In this document: piece by piece, positions 23,946-34,100 of the stretch
How positions within the stretch are numbered: the stretch's first letter is position 1
Layout of the letters: each line of letters opens with the position of its first letter
Assembly: GCA_934278925.1 (NCBI GenBank)
Contig: CAKQWJ010000015.1
Span: 1 to 58,364, forward strand
Direction: 5' to 3'
DNA: 58,364 nt
Origin: an uncultured Clostridia bacterium
Lineage (GTDB): Bacteria; Bacillota; Clostridia; Peptostreptococcales; Anaerovoracaceae
Notes under the pieces: model-generated
What the model was told of the DNA's origin: nothing
Database searches by the model: none
The model's input: the letters and a program-made list of their open reading frames with translations, nothing else
Made by a program: the position numbers and the translations under genes

Positions 23946-24299
23946 TTAATATACTATACCGTCGTCCTTTGTAAAGCCTTCCAAAGAATTTTCTTTGGTC
24001 TGAATACAGACAAAAGAAATTCCTTCATCTTCTGCCGCGAAGAACTGACGCTTTGCAACAGGTGCGATTCTTACCCAATCACCTGCAGCGAGAGCAATTT
24101 CTTCTCCGTCAATAATGACTTTTCCTTTGCCGGAAAGGATGCCGTAAACTTCTTCATTGTTCTTATGAGAGTGTACGAAAGGAACGTTAGCTCCTGCCGG
24201 AAGATTGTTGATGCTGATTTCCGCTCCTGTAAGAGAAAGTGTCTCATGAAGTTCGACTCTGCCTTCATTGCCAATATTTGTTTTTGCATAATTTGCCAT
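23946..24299 (-). CDS. Cupin-domain protein
   Basis: The 117-aa single-domain cupin has motif 1 'PFVHSHKNNEEVYGILSGKG' (metal ligands His, His, Glu) and motif 2 'LAAGDWVRIAPVAKRQFFAA'. It probably binds a divalent metal. The substrate is unknown; small cupins of this type act in detoxification or as sensors. It is the only minus-strand gene supported in the window and is divergent from the HxlR regulator, which suggests shared control. The ATG is preceded by GGAGGTATACACC on the minus strand. Confidence 0.88.
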   Translation of the reverse strand: MANYAKTNIGNEGRVELHETLSLTGAEISINNLPAGANVPFVHSHKNNEEVYGILSGKGKVIIDGEEIALAAGDWVRIAPVAKRQFFAAEDEGISFVCIQTKENSLEGFTKDDGIVY

Positions 24300-24456
24300 G
24301 GTGTATACCTCCGTTTTTGCTTTGTATTTTTCTTGTAGTTATATAATAGCCTGCGGTGCATTCAGATGTAAGTACGCACCTTTTTGTAACTACACATTAA
24401 AAAATGAATGTGCTATAATTCGTGTAAGCAATCACAGTTTTAGGAGGTGCAATTGC

Positions 24457-24786
24457 ATGAAAACAAAAGACGAACTTCCGGTTTGCCCGGTGGCAACAGC
24501 AGTGGCACTTGTAGGTGGCAAATGGAAACTTTTGATTATACGAAATTTAAGAGAACGCCCGTGGAGATTCAATGAATTGCAGCGAGATCTGGAAGGCATA
24601 TCTCAGAAGGTATTGACTGACAGCCTAAGACAGATGATGGATGACGGTCTTGTACATCGGCATGATTATCAGGAAATGCCGCCAAGAGTTGATTACAGCT
24701 TGACGGAACTAGGAGAAAAGCTACTGCCGATCATTGATGCACTGGCGGACTTTGGGAATTACTATAAATCGGTTACAGCGGAATGA
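24457..24786 (+). CDS. HxlR-family transcriptional regulator
   Basis: The 109-aa MarR-like winged helix protein has the HxlR hallmarks: an N-terminal Cys in 'ELPVCPVATAVALVGGKWK', 'LRERPWRFNELQRDLEGISQ', 'LTDSLRQMMDDGLVHRHDY' and 'PPRVDYSLTELGEKLLPII'. The conserved Cys is the redox or electrophile sensor in characterised members (HypR, YodB). ATG 24457 follows TAGGAGGTGC; the longer open frame upstream is non-coding promoter region. A TATAAT at 24414-24419 and the inverted repeat CACATT/AATGTG (24394-24413) upstream are plausible operator parts. It probably controls the cupin and the EFR1 gene. Confidence 0.92.
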   Translation: MKTKDELPVCPVATAVALVGGKWKLLIIRNLRERPWRFNELQRDLEGISQKVLTDSLRQMMDDGLVHRHDYQEMPPRVDYSLTELGEKLLPIIDALADFGNYYKSVTAE

Positions 24787-24815
24787 TATGTCTGAAGGTG
24801 AATTGCAGCGGGGTT

Positions 24816-24842
24816 CAGTTGTTGCAAAATTTGCAACAACTG
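24816..24842 (+). promoter_or_regulatory. 27-bp perfect palindrome upstream of the EFR1 gene
   Basis: Arms CAGTTGTTGCAAA and TTTGCAACAACTG with a single central A; it lies between the HxlR stop and the EFR1 start. No T run follows, so an operator is more likely than a terminator. HxlR is the natural candidate ligand. Confidence 0.7.
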
Positions 24843-24868
24843 CGACTGATGGAAAATAGAGGAGCATT

Positions 24869-25624
24869 ATGAAATTCTATAACATATTTTTCAGCCCAAC
24901 CGGGGGTACAAAGAAAGTAGCAGATATTGTTGCAAAAGGGACAAATCCGGAATCTGAAGAAATCGACCTAATCAAAGAACCGGATAAACTGATGAAGGTG
25001 AAATTTGAAAAAGAGGATCTGTGTTTGATTGCTGTACCGTCTTACGGCGGCCGCGTTCCGTCGGTCGTAGTGGATATGTTCCGCAATGTAAAAGCAGACG
25101 GTACGAAGGCAATTCTTGCGGCGGTATTTGGAAACCGTGCGATCGACGACACCTTGTTAGAACTGCAGGATGTTCTGGAAGCATCGGGCTTTGTATGTAT
25201 CGCAGGAATGGAGGCTGTCGCAGAGCATTCTTTGATGCACCAATTCGGAACCGGGCGCCCGGATTGTCAGGACGAAAAGGAATTGTTGGGATTTGCGGCC
25301 AAAATCATGCAAAACACCGAAACACAAAGACCACCGCAATTCCCCGGAAAAAAACCATACCGAGAATACGGTGGTGTTCCGTTCAAGCCTGCTGCTAACG
25401 GAAAATGCACTTCCTGCGGTCTGTGCGTAAAAGAATGCCCGACGGAGGCCATTTCTTTGGACAATCCGAAAATGACCGATAAGGCTAAATGTATTTCTTG
25501 TATGCACTGCGTTGCAGTCTGTCCGAAGAAAGCAAGAAAGTGCAGTAAGTTGGTCAGCTTTATCGCCGGACGGAAAATGAAGAAAGTCTGTTCCGGTAGA
25601 AAGGAAAACAAATTGTACATATAA
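24869..25624 (+). CDS. EFR1-type flavodoxin-ferredoxin fusion
   Basis: The 251-aa protein has an N-terminal flavodoxin-like domain ('NIFFSPTGGTKKVADIVAKG', 'LIAVPSYGGRVPSVV') and a C-terminal 2[4Fe-4S] ferredoxin domain with CxxCxxCxxxCP motifs 'CTSCGLCVKECPTEAIS' and 'CISCMHCVAVCPKKARKC'. This fusion (EFR1 family) transfers electrons in anaerobes; partner enzymes are unknown. ATG follows AGAGGAGCATT. It is located 83 nt after hxlR behind a perfect palindrome, so redox-dependent regulation by HxlR is likely. Confidence 0.92.
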   Translation: MKFYNIFFSPTGGTKKVADIVAKGTNPESEEIDLIKEPDKLMKVKFEKEDLCLIAVPSYGGRVPSVVVDMFRNVKADGTKAILAAVFGNRAIDDTLLELQDVLEASGFVCIAGMEAVAEHSLMHQFGTGRPDCQDEKELLGFAAKIMQNTETQRPPQFPGKKPYREYGGVPFKPAANGKCTSCGLCVKECPTEAISLDNPKMTDKAKCISCMHCVAVCPKKARKCSKLVSFIAGRKMKKVCSGRKENKLYI

Positions 25625-25680
25625 ATCGGGATTCGAATAAGAGTGTGTAAAAACACTTGGTCATATAGGAAGTTAATAAG

Positions 25681-26034
25681 ATGGTTACTTTCAAATTAGT
25701 AGAGAAATGTGAAGAAAAACTTATCTATTGGTATTATCCTGAAGGAAATGAAGAAAAACGCCCGGGCATTATTATTGTCGATCGACTCAAGGAAGAAATC
25801 GAGCTTACAGAATTAGCAGAAGATGATTGGGAACGAGAAATTCCTGCTGGTGAGATAAATGAACTTATAGAGTCAATAAACCAAATGAAGCGCGAGAACG
25901 GCGAGACGGACTTTTTGAGTTTAGTAATTGAACCGGAGCATGATATCTTGTATGGTAATCACGCGATTAGGGAAATCATGAAACACCTCCGTGAAGGTGA
26001 TATTCCTGAAAAAGGAATACAAATGTGGTATTAA
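25681..26034 (+). CDS. Hypothetical acidic protein, 117 aa
   Basis: The soluble, acidic protein contains 'EEKLIYWYYPEGNEEKRPGI' and 'ELTELAEDDWEREIPAGEI' and ends KGIQMWY. I recognise no family. Its appearance (short, acidic, aromatic-rich, isolated) resembles immunity-type proteins, but no toxin is adjacent. The leader AAACACTTGGTCATATAGGA (25651-25670) closely resembles the leader of the GNAT gene at 50175, hinting at a common source. A terminator follows. Confidence 0.65.
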   Translation: MVTFKLVEKCEEKLIYWYYPEGNEEKRPGIIIVDRLKEEIELTELAEDDWEREIPAGEINELIESINQMKRENGETDFLSLVIEPEHDILYGNHAIREIMKHLREGDIPEKGIQMWY

Positions 26035-26076
26035 CAGTAGGGTGGAAGTTGACAACGAGGTATAGAAAATCAGTAT

Positions 26077-26106
26077 AGGGGAGTGCTGAAAAGCTCTCCT
26101 CTTTTT
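26077..26106 (+). terminator. Terminator before the BREX operon
   Basis: GGAG-GCT-GAAA-AGC-CTCC type stem-loop followed by TCTTTTT; it isolates the BREX operon from upstream transcription. Confidence 0.7.
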
Positions 26107-26125
26107 GGTTCTTCAGTTTTTGTTA

Positions 26126-26154
26126 TGTTCAGAAGTTAGAAATACTGGTATAAT
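26126..26154 (+). promoter_or_regulatory. Extended -10 promoter of the BREX operon
   Basis: TGGTATAAT (26146-26154) is an extended -10; a poor -35 (TGTTCA, 26126-26131) lies 17 nt upstream. It is 40 nt from brxA and is the only good promoter I see for the six-gene operon. Confidence 0.65.
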
Positions 26155-26193
26155 AGTAAGGATACAAAGAAAAAAGAGATTTGGAGAATTGTA

Positions 26194-26802
26194 ATGAAAA
26201 GAAAACCATATAGTGCCGGAGCTGTGAAATTCTCGTTCTGGTTTATGGAATTCCGGAAGACCGTGCAACTTTTGAATGAGGGTATGAGTTTTCCGGAGAT
26301 TAAAAAGCTAAATAAAGAAAAGAATATCTACGGTGCACCGACGAAAGCACGTGCACAGCAGATTTACTCCACTGTAACAGCTCGTATCAAGACAATGGAT
26401 GAAAGCTTTTATCCAATATTTCTAGATAGCGATCTTGCCACCCAAAAACTTTTTGTTCTTACGGCAGCTCTTCTGCACGATACGTTGTTCTTTGATTTCG
26501 TGTACGAAGTTGTGCGTGAAAAAATGATTCTTGGTTCTAATGAATTGACGGATGTAGATTTACGAATCTTTTTCAAGAATAAGCAAGAACAGAGTGAGAG
26601 GGTAGCTGCTTATCAAGATTACACACTGCATCGCCTTGGAGCATGTTATAAAACACAGCTCAGTGAAGCCGGGCTTCTGGAATGCAAACAGGCAAACGGT
26701 ACAAGAACAATTCTGAAGCCGATTTTAGATGCTTCATTTGAACGGTGGCTTCACGATCATGACCTTGACATTATGGTTAAGACACTGACGGGGGTAAGAT
26801 AA
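26194..26802 (+). CDS. brxA: BREX protein BrxA (DUF1819)
   Basis: The 202-aa protein is the first gene of a type 1 BREX phage-resistance operon and matches DUF1819 in length and order: 'YSAGAVKFSFWFMEFRKTVQ', 'PTKARAQQIYSTVTARI', then helical segments to 'DHDLDIMVKTLTGVR'. BrxA is a small all-helical DNA-binding protein whose precise role is unclear. brxB starts 1 nt after its stop. AT-leaning composition continues through the operon. Confidence 0.93.
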   Translation: MKRKPYSAGAVKFSFWFMEFRKTVQLLNEGMSFPEIKKLNKEKNIYGAPTKARAQQIYSTVTARIKTMDESFYPIFLDSDLATQKLFVLTAALLHDTLFFDFVYEVVREKMILGSNELTDVDLRIFFKNKQEQSERVAAYQDYTLHRLGACYKTQLSEAGLLECKQANGTRTILKPILDASFERWLHDHDLDIMVKTLTGVR

Positions 26803-26803
26803 G

Positions 26804-27415
26804 ATGGACAAGAGAAAGTTCTCCACCACAGGAAGTCATGGCAATTTAAGTCAAAGGCTGGATGAGATGGAAGTCGCAATTTATAAACCATCATTCCGAA
26901 AGGGAACCGGTCGAGCAAATGAGGTCAATTACTGGGTGTTTGATTATCCACCGGAAAATGAATTGGAAGTTAGGGAACGGATAGAATATCTGAAAAATAA
27001 GAATAAACGAGGCAATGATGATTTTGTGTTGGTAGTCTTTGATTTGTACGATATCATCATTGACTTTTTGGAAAAGAAAAACTTCATGGAGAAGTGCTAT
27101 GACTTCGAGAAAAAGCGTGGCATAGAACGCATTGTCAGAGCCGTGACCAATTCTATGAAGGTGAATGATGATGACAGCTTAATCGTGCAGTATATTAAAG
27201 AGCATACACCGGAGAATGCAATTGTGTTCTTGACCGGCATCGGAAAATGCTACCCGATTTTGCGCTCACACAAAGTGCTCAATAACCTGCATCAGGCATT
27301 TGTGCGCTGCCCGGTGGTGATGTTTTTCCCGGGAACCTACAATGAACAGGAGTTAATCCTGTTCAACGAGATTAAGGATGATAATTATTACCGGGCATTC
27401 CGGCTTGTGAAATAA
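26804..27415 (+). CDS. brxB: BREX protein BrxB (DUF1788)
   Basis: The 203-aa protein matches DUF1788: 'LSQRLDEMEVAIYKPSFRKG', 'YWVFDYPPENELEVRERIEY', 'ITGIGKCYPILRSH'-type segment 'LTGIGKCYPILRSHKVLNNL' and 'PVVMFFPGTYNEQELILFNE'. BrxB is an essential but poorly understood component that contacts BrxC and PglX in known systems. It is tightly coupled on both sides (1 nt after brxA, 17 nt before the brxC start). Confidence 0.93.
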   Translation: MDKRKFSTTGSHGNLSQRLDEMEVAIYKPSFRKGTGRANEVNYWVFDYPPENELEVRERIEYLKNKNKRGNDDFVLVVFDLYDIIIDFLEKKNFMEKCYDFEKKRGIERIVRAVTNSMKVNDDDSLIVQYIKEHTPENAIVFLTGIGKCYPILRSHKVLNNLHQAFVRCPVVMFFPGTYNEQELILFNEIKDDNYYRAFRLVK

Positions 27416-27432
27416 AGATGGAGGAAAAGGTT

Positions 27433-30400
27433 ATGCAGATTAAGGATATGTTCCGAAAGAAAATTGACCGTGAGATACAGGGGGTTATCATTGTCGGTCA
27501 GGGGGAAGATACCAACGTGGCTCAGGAATTGGATGAATACGTTGTGACCCGTGAGCTTCAGCGGCATTTTGCAGATTTCTTTGAAGCATATAAGAAAGGT
27601 ATTCAGGGAACCACACCGAAAATGGGTGTCTGGATTTCCGGTTTCTTTGGAAGTGGTAAATCTCATTTTCTGAAGATTCTGTCCTATCTGCTTCAGAATA
27701 AACAGGTCGGAGATAAACATGCCATCGACTACTTTACCGAGGATCGGAAGATTACCAATCCGATGGTTCTGGCAGATATGCAGCTGGCAGCGAACACTTC
27801 ATCGGACGTAATCCTTTTCAACATTGATTCAAAAAGCGACTCTAATGGCAAGGAAAACAAAGATGCTATTGTGAATGTATTCCTGAAAGTTTTCAATGAG
27901 ATGCAAGGCTTTTGCGGTTCTATGCCGCATCTTGCTGACCTAGAGCGCAGGCTTTCCGAAGAAGGTCGCTTTGAGGAATTTAAGGAAAAATTTGAAAAAG
28001 AATATGGAGAAGCATGGGAGGACTCTCGGCAGGATTTCGATTTCATTCAGGATTCTGTCGTTGATGTTCTTGCAGATATGGATTTCATGAGTGAATCGGC
28101 AGCTCGCAACTGGTGTGAGAGAGCGACAGAGAGCTATCAGATTAGCATTGAAGATTTCGCTAAGCGTGTGAAATCTTATATCGACAAGAAAGGCAATAAC
28201 CATCATGTGGTATTCCTCGTGGATGAAATTGGTCAGTATATCGGTGACGATTCCAAGCTGATGTTGAACCTCCAGACAGTGACAGAAGAACTGGGTAAGG
28301 AGTGCATGGGAAAAGCTTGGGTAATTGTGACGAGCCAGCAGGACATCGACTCTATCACCAAGGTGAAAGGTAACGATTTCTCTAAGATACAAGGACGGTT
28401 CGATACACGCCTTTCTCTGTCCTCTGCCAACGTAGACGCTGTTATCAAAAAGCGTATTTTAGATAAGACGGAGACAGCAGCACAGAGCCTTCGTTTGCTC
28501 TACGAGCAGAAAGAAACAAGTATTAAAAATAAAATGGCCTTCAATGGCGGGGCGGAGAAAAAACTATATGCGGATGCAAAAGATTTTGCAGCAGTATATC
28601 CTTTTGTACCGTACCAATTTAATTTGTTGGCAAGTGTGCTGACCAGCATCCGCATTCACGGTGCCTCCGGTAAGCACCTGTCTGAGGGTGAACGTTCTAT
28701 GCTGGCTTTGTTCAAGGAATCTGCCATGCAGCTGATGGACGATGAGATGGGAGCCATTGTGCCGTTCTACCGATTCTATGATGCATTGGAGAACTTCCTC
28801 GACCATAGCCACAGCAGCGTAATCATCCGCGCTTATGATAACACATACATCAACCCGGAAAAGAAAGAAAAAGATGTCTTTGCAATCAATGTGCTGAAGA
28901 CTCTTTTTCTCATCAAATATGTTCGGGAGATTGAAGCTAACGTGGACAATATCGTCAGCTTGATGATTACAAACATTGACGATGACCGTATCTCCTTGAA
29001 AGCACAGGTGGAGGATGCGTTGAAAGTACTGATGCGTCAGATGCTAATCCAGAAGAACGGTTCCGTTTATATATTCCTGACTGATGAAGAGCAGGAAATC
29101 AATCACGAGATCGAAAAAGAAAACGTGGAAATGTCAGAAGTCATCACGAAAGTTGCGGAGATGATTTATGAGGACATTTTTTCTAGCAAAAAATATCAGC
29201 ATCCAAGTTTTAACGGACGGTATGCATTTGCCTTCAATCAGACGGTGGATGATCGTCCATACAAAGCAAACCAGAGCTACGATATCGGTCTACGCGTGTT
29301 GACTCCATGGTATGAGGACGGTACCGATGATGCTACATTGCGCATGGTTTCCGGTCAGGGAAGGGAAGTGCTTGTGGTCTTGCCGAATGATGATTCTTTT
29401 TTGACAGAAATGCGCGCATATCTGAAAATTGAACGTTTCTTGCGTAAGAATACTGCCGTGCAACTCGCAAAGTATGAGACCATCAAGGAGGGAAAGCGTA
29501 CGGAGATGCGGGATCGTAATGGCAACGCCAAACTGTATCTAATCGAAGCCTTGAAAGAGGCAACCATCTATGTCAACGGTGATATTTTGCGCACCTCCGG
29601 AAAGGAAGTAACTTCGCGCATTAACGAAGCCATTGTCAGGCTGGTGGAAACGGTTTACCATAAACTGTCTTACATTGATGCTGCGATGGGCGAAGCAGAT
29701 ATCCGAAAGATGTTCAAGGAAAGCAATCAGATGTCGCTGTCATTGGAGGGTGTCGATGAGGCCAACGTTCATGCACTAGCGGATGTGCTGCAATTTGTTG
29801 CAGATAATTCCAGAAAACACATGAAAACGTCGATGAAGGCCATTAAGGACCGCTTTATGAAGGCACCGTATGGCTTTGTAGAAGACGATGTACGATGGCT
29901 GGTAGCTCGGCTCTTTAAACGAGGCGACTTGTCTTTCATAGTTAACGGCGAGAACGTCAACCTGAACAACCGTTCGGAAGAGGAAATCATCGACTATATC
30001 ATGAAAAAGCAATTCGTGGATAAGCTGTTCATGGAAGAACGTGTTCGTGTGCCGGCAAATCAGAAAAAGGCTGCTTGCACGGTGATGAAAGAATTATTTA
30101 AGGTGACATCGAATACCAATGATGAAGATGCCATCATGAAAGACTTCCGAAACTATGGTGAGAAACGGATCAGAGAGATTGAGCGGCTGGAACCGAAATA
30201 TGATCATTACGCTTATCCGGGAAAAGATTTGCTGGATAAGGGCAAGAAACAACTTGCCTCTTTGATACGGATTGAGTCGCCGCTGGATTTCTTCAAGACG
30301 GTATATGAAAAGCAGGATGATTTGCTGGACTTTGGTGAGGATTATGAGCCAATCAAAGATTTCTTTGACGGTGAGCAGGTGTCTATCTTCACTCATGCCT

Positions 30401-31086
30401 TGGAGTTACTGACAATCTATGAAGACAGTGAGACCTACATCGTAGATGCAGAATTGGAAGACGTGGTCAAAAAAATGCATACCGTTATCCGGATGGCAAA
30501 GCCTTATAGGGAAATTCCGAAGCTGCCGGAGCTGTGCGATAAGTTCATGGATTGTTATTCCGACATCTTGGAAAAACAATCTGCGCCGGTTATGGATTCC
30601 ATCCATCAGGATCGAAAACGTATCATGGATGAGTTGGACACTAAGCTGTATAAAGATAAAAGAATCAATCATTATAAGGACTTGTTCGGGAAGCTTTTGG
30701 ATGGAGCAGAGCATTGCAACAATGTCACCACTTTGCGCAGTTTTGCCGACAAAGCGGAAGCACTGAAGCTGCGTTTACTTAACGAGATGGATGCAGAAGA
30801 CAAACGTCTTGCGGAGGAAGCTGCGGCAAAGGCAGAAGCAGAGTGTCAACGTCAGGAAGAAGAATCTCGTGAACACGGTGAGGTCATAGAACCAACGAAA
30901 AATGCTACAAGTCTTCAGCCGAAACCCAAGATGCGTACTACCAGGAATGTTTCCATTAAAACGGTTGCTCAGGCGAAATCATGGAGAGTGGAAAGTGCGG
31001 AAGATGTGGATAGATATCTTACCACTTTGCGTGAAAACTTGCTGAAAGAGGTAGATGAAGACACAATCGTCAACATTGAACTGTAG
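27433..31086 (+). CDS. brxC: BREX ATPase BrxC/PglY
   Basis: The 1217-aa AAA-type ATPase has Walker A 'ISGFFGSGKSHFLKILSYLL' (about residue 65), Walker B 'HHVVFLVDEIGQYIG' and 'QGRFDTRLSLSSANV' in the ATPase core, then a long helical region with Lys/Glu-rich coiled-coil near the C-terminus ('EDKRLAEEAAAKAEAECQRQ'). It drives the BREX complex that methylates host DNA and excludes phage. I chose ATG 27433 ('MQIKDMFRKKIDREI', typical start), with GGAGG 8 nt upstream, over ATG 27418. The gene is uninterrupted. Confidence 0.95.
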   Translation: MQIKDMFRKKIDREIQGVIIVGQGEDTNVAQELDEYVVTRELQRHFADFFEAYKKGIQGTTPKMGVWISGFFGSGKSHFLKILSYLLQNKQVGDKHAIDYFTEDRKITNPMVLADMQLAANTSSDVILFNIDSKSDSNGKENKDAIVNVFLKVFNEMQGFCGSMPHLADLERRLSEEGRFEEFKEKFEKEYGEAWEDSRQDFDFIQDSVVDVLADMDFMSESAARNWCERATESYQISIEDFAKRVKSYIDKKGNNHHVVFLVDEIGQYIGDDSKLMLNLQTVTEELGKECMGKAWVIVTSQQDIDSITKVKGNDFSKIQGRFDTRLSLSSANVDAVIKKRILDKTETAAQSLRLLYEQKETSIKNKMAFNGGAEKKLYADAKDFAAVYPFVPYQFNLLASVLTSIRIHGASGKHLSEGERSMLALFKESAMQLMDDEMGAIVPFYRFYDALENFLDHSHSSVIIRAYDNTYINPEKKEKDVFAINVLKTLFLIKYVREIEANVDNIVSLMITNIDDDRISLKAQVEDALKVLMRQMLIQKNGSVYIFLTDEEQEINHEIEKENVEMSEVITKVAEMIYEDIFSSKKYQHPSFNGRYAFAFNQTVDDRPYKANQSYDIGLRVLTPWYEDGTDDATLRMVSGQGREVLVVLPNDDSFLTEMRAYLKIERFLRKNTAVQLAKYETIKEGKRTEMRDRNGNAKLYLIEALKEATIYVNGDILRTSGKEVTSRINEAIVRLVETVYHKLSYIDAAMGEADIRKMFKESNQMSLSLEGVDEANVHALADVLQFVADNSRKHMKTSMKAIKDRFMKAPYGFVEDDVRWLVARLFKRGDLSFIVNGENVNLNNRSEEEIIDYIMKKQFVDKLFMEERVRVPANQKKAACTVMKELFKVTSNTNDEDAIMKDFRNYGEKRIREIERLEPKYDHYAYPGKDLLDKGKKQLASLIRIESPLDFFKTVYEKQDDLLDFGEDYEPIKDFFDGEQVSIFTHALELLTIYEDSETYIVDAELEDVVKKMHTVIRMAKPYREIPKLPELCDKFMDCYSDILEKQSAPVMDSIHQDRKRIMDELDTKLYKDKRINHYKDLFGKLLDGAEHCNNVTTLRSFADKAEALKLRLLNEMDAEDKRLAEEAAAKAEAECQRQEEESREHGEVIEPTKNATSLQPKPKMRTTRNVSIKTVAQAKSWRVESAEDVDRYLTTLRENLLKEVDEDTIVNIEL

Positions 31087-31140
31087 GGGCAAAGGTCTTA
31101 GAAGAATAACAAATTGATAAGCGATAGGAGGAATGGCTCC

Positions 31141-34100
31141 ATGAACAAGACGGCCATCAAAAACTTTGCGATATGGGCACGGAACAAGTTGATTACGGAT
31201 GTTAGCAATGATGCTCGATTGATTGGTATTACGGAAGAAGGCATTTCCAATCCGTTACCACAGAGCTTTGGCGACACTCAGTTCTTCGATATCGGGACAG
31301 CAGAGCCGTATTCGATTTCCGGCGATGCCGTGCGTCAGCGCAATAAGCTGGTGAATGCTCTTCGGCATAAGGAAGAAGATAGTGACTATAAAACCGCGTA
31401 TCAGTACGTGATTGAAGAAGTGGCCTATACCTGGTTCAATCGGTTGATTGCTATTCGCTTCATGGAAGTCAACGATTATCTGCCTTCTCACATTCGGGTT
31501 CTTTCTTCCGATAGTGGAAAGATGGAACCGGATTTGGTCACAACGCCTTTCGATGCAGATTTGCCGTTTACGGAAGATGAAGAAAAACAGATTATTGATT
31601 TGAAGGAAGACAATAAGCTGGATGAGGTGTTTCGCATTCTGTTTCTGAAGCAGTGCAATGCTCTGAATGAGATTTTACCGTCTCTGTTTGAAAAGACAAA
31701 GGACTACACAGAGCTGTTGTTGAATTTGTCTGTCATCGATCAGGATGGCGTGGTCTATCATTTGACCCATGATATCCCGGAGGATGACTTTAATGTTGAA
31801 AAAGGCGGGCAGGTGGAGATTATTGGCTGGCTGTACCAGTATTACAATACAGAGCCAAAAGCTGCGGCATTTGCTAAGACCGGTAAGATTACGAAAGACG
31901 AAATTCCTGCTGTGACGCAGCTGTTTACCCCTGACTGGATTGTTCGATATATGGTGGAGAACAGCCTGGGACGTTTTTGGGTGGAGGGTCACCCGGACTG
32001 CGGCTTGCAGGAAAACTGGAAATACTATCTAGAGGAGGCAGAACAAACACCGGATGTACAGACACAGCTTGCTGAAATCCGGAAGGAGTATGCGGCTCTG
32101 AATCCGGAAGACATTAAATTCATCGACCCTTGTATGGGATCCGGGCATATTCTGGTATATGCCTTTGATGTGCTGATGCAGATCTATGAGAGTGTCGGAT
32201 ACAGCCGGCGAGACGCTGCTAAAAGTATTTTGGAACACAATATCTACGGTCTGGACATTGATGACAGAGCGTATCAGTTGGCGTACTTTGCCGTAATGAT
32301 GAAAGCACGGCAGTACAACCGCCGTATCTTGAACGGTGAAAACACTTGCCATGTTTATGCCATTCAGGAGAGCAACAGCATTAAACGCAAGCATCTGAAG
32401 TATTTCGGTGCAGGAATGGCCGATATCGAGAAGAATGTTGCCAAGATGCAGTTGGAAGGTTTGTTAGATACCTTGACGGATGCCAAGGAGTATGGTTCTA
32501 TTCTGAATATTGAAAGCTACAACTGGGATTTGCTGCGTGTGTTTGTAGCGGCAAATGATACCGCCGGACAGATCAGCATGGACAGCGTGGGCTTGGAAGA
32601 TACCGCCGAGCAGCTGAACCGGCTCATTGATATCGGTGAAACCATGGCCCGGAAGTATTGGGTTACCTGTACGAATCCACCGTATGCCGGCACCGGCAAT
32701 CTAAGCGCAAACGTCAACAACTTTGTCAAGAAGAATTACCCGAACAGCAAAGCGGATCTGTTTGCTGTGTTTATCGAGCGTTGCCACCAGATGACAGTAA
32801 ACAACGGTTTTCAGGCGATGATTACGCAGCACAGTTGGATGTTCCTGTCTAGCTTTGAAAAGTTGCGTGAAAAGATGATGCTGACCGAAACGGTCAACAT
32901 GGCGCATTTGGGCGCAAGAGCATTTGAAGAAATTGGCGGCGAAGTGGTGCAGACCACCGCCTTTGTGCGCTGTGCAAACCATGTGGATGGCTATAAAGGT
33001 ACTTATTGCCGCCTGATTGAGCCTACTTCTCAGCAGGGAAAGGAAAATCTGTTTTTAACGGCGAGCAATCGATTTATTACAGTTCAAGATAAGTTTTCGA
33101 AAATTCCTGGAAAGCCTATTACATACTGGGTGAGTAATCAATTCTGTGAAGCTTTTGATGCTAAGACAGTGGAATCGTACTCATTCAAGGTGTGTAAAGG
33201 CGGATTTACCGGTAATAATGATAAATATTTGAGACTTTGGTATGAAATCAACAATGTTTACTTAAATGGCGTATGGCATAAATACTCTAAGGGTGGCGGA
33301 TTCAGAAAATGGTATGGAAATTCTCAACATGTGGTTTATTGGAAAAATAATGGAGAAGAGTTAAAAAGCAATCCTAAGGCAGGTATGGGCGCATCTCAAT
33401 ACTATGATAAGCCGCATTTTGTTTGGTCTGGAATTTCTACAGGGCTTCCCTCTTTTAGATATGACGAGGATGATGTCTATTTTGATGATGTAAGCCCTGC
33501 GATAATTTTTTCCAAGAGCAAAAATTGGTATTTATTGGGTCTTTTGAATAGCGTGGTGGTGTCCAAAGTATTGGCACTGATTGCACCTACAATACATTTT
33601 CAGGCAGGAGATATAAAATCAATTCCGGTCAAAATGAGTGGTAGCAATTTTGACGAGTATTTGGTGAAAGATTCGGTAAATATTGGTAAGACGGATTGGG
33701 ATTCCTTTGAAACATCTTGGGACTTTAAGAAACACCCATTGCTCCGCAACGTTTCCACGATTGCCGAAGCATTTATTCAGTGGCAGGCAGAATGCGATGA
33801 CCGCTTTAACCGACTGAAAGCCAATGAAGAAGAGCTGAACCGTATTTTCATTGACATTTACGGCTTACAGGACGAGCTGACTCCGGAAGTGGAAGATAAA
33901 GATGTGACCGTGCGCAAGGCGGACTTGCAGCGGGACATCAAGAGCCTGCTGAGCTATGCTGTAGGCTGCATGTTTGGCCGCTACTCCATTTACAAGGACG
34001 GTTTGCTTTTTGCGGGAGAACCATATTCTTTGCAGACGTTTGTGGATAAGCTGAACGACCGCCCTGGAACGATTTCTACTGAGGAATTATGGCGTGCGTA

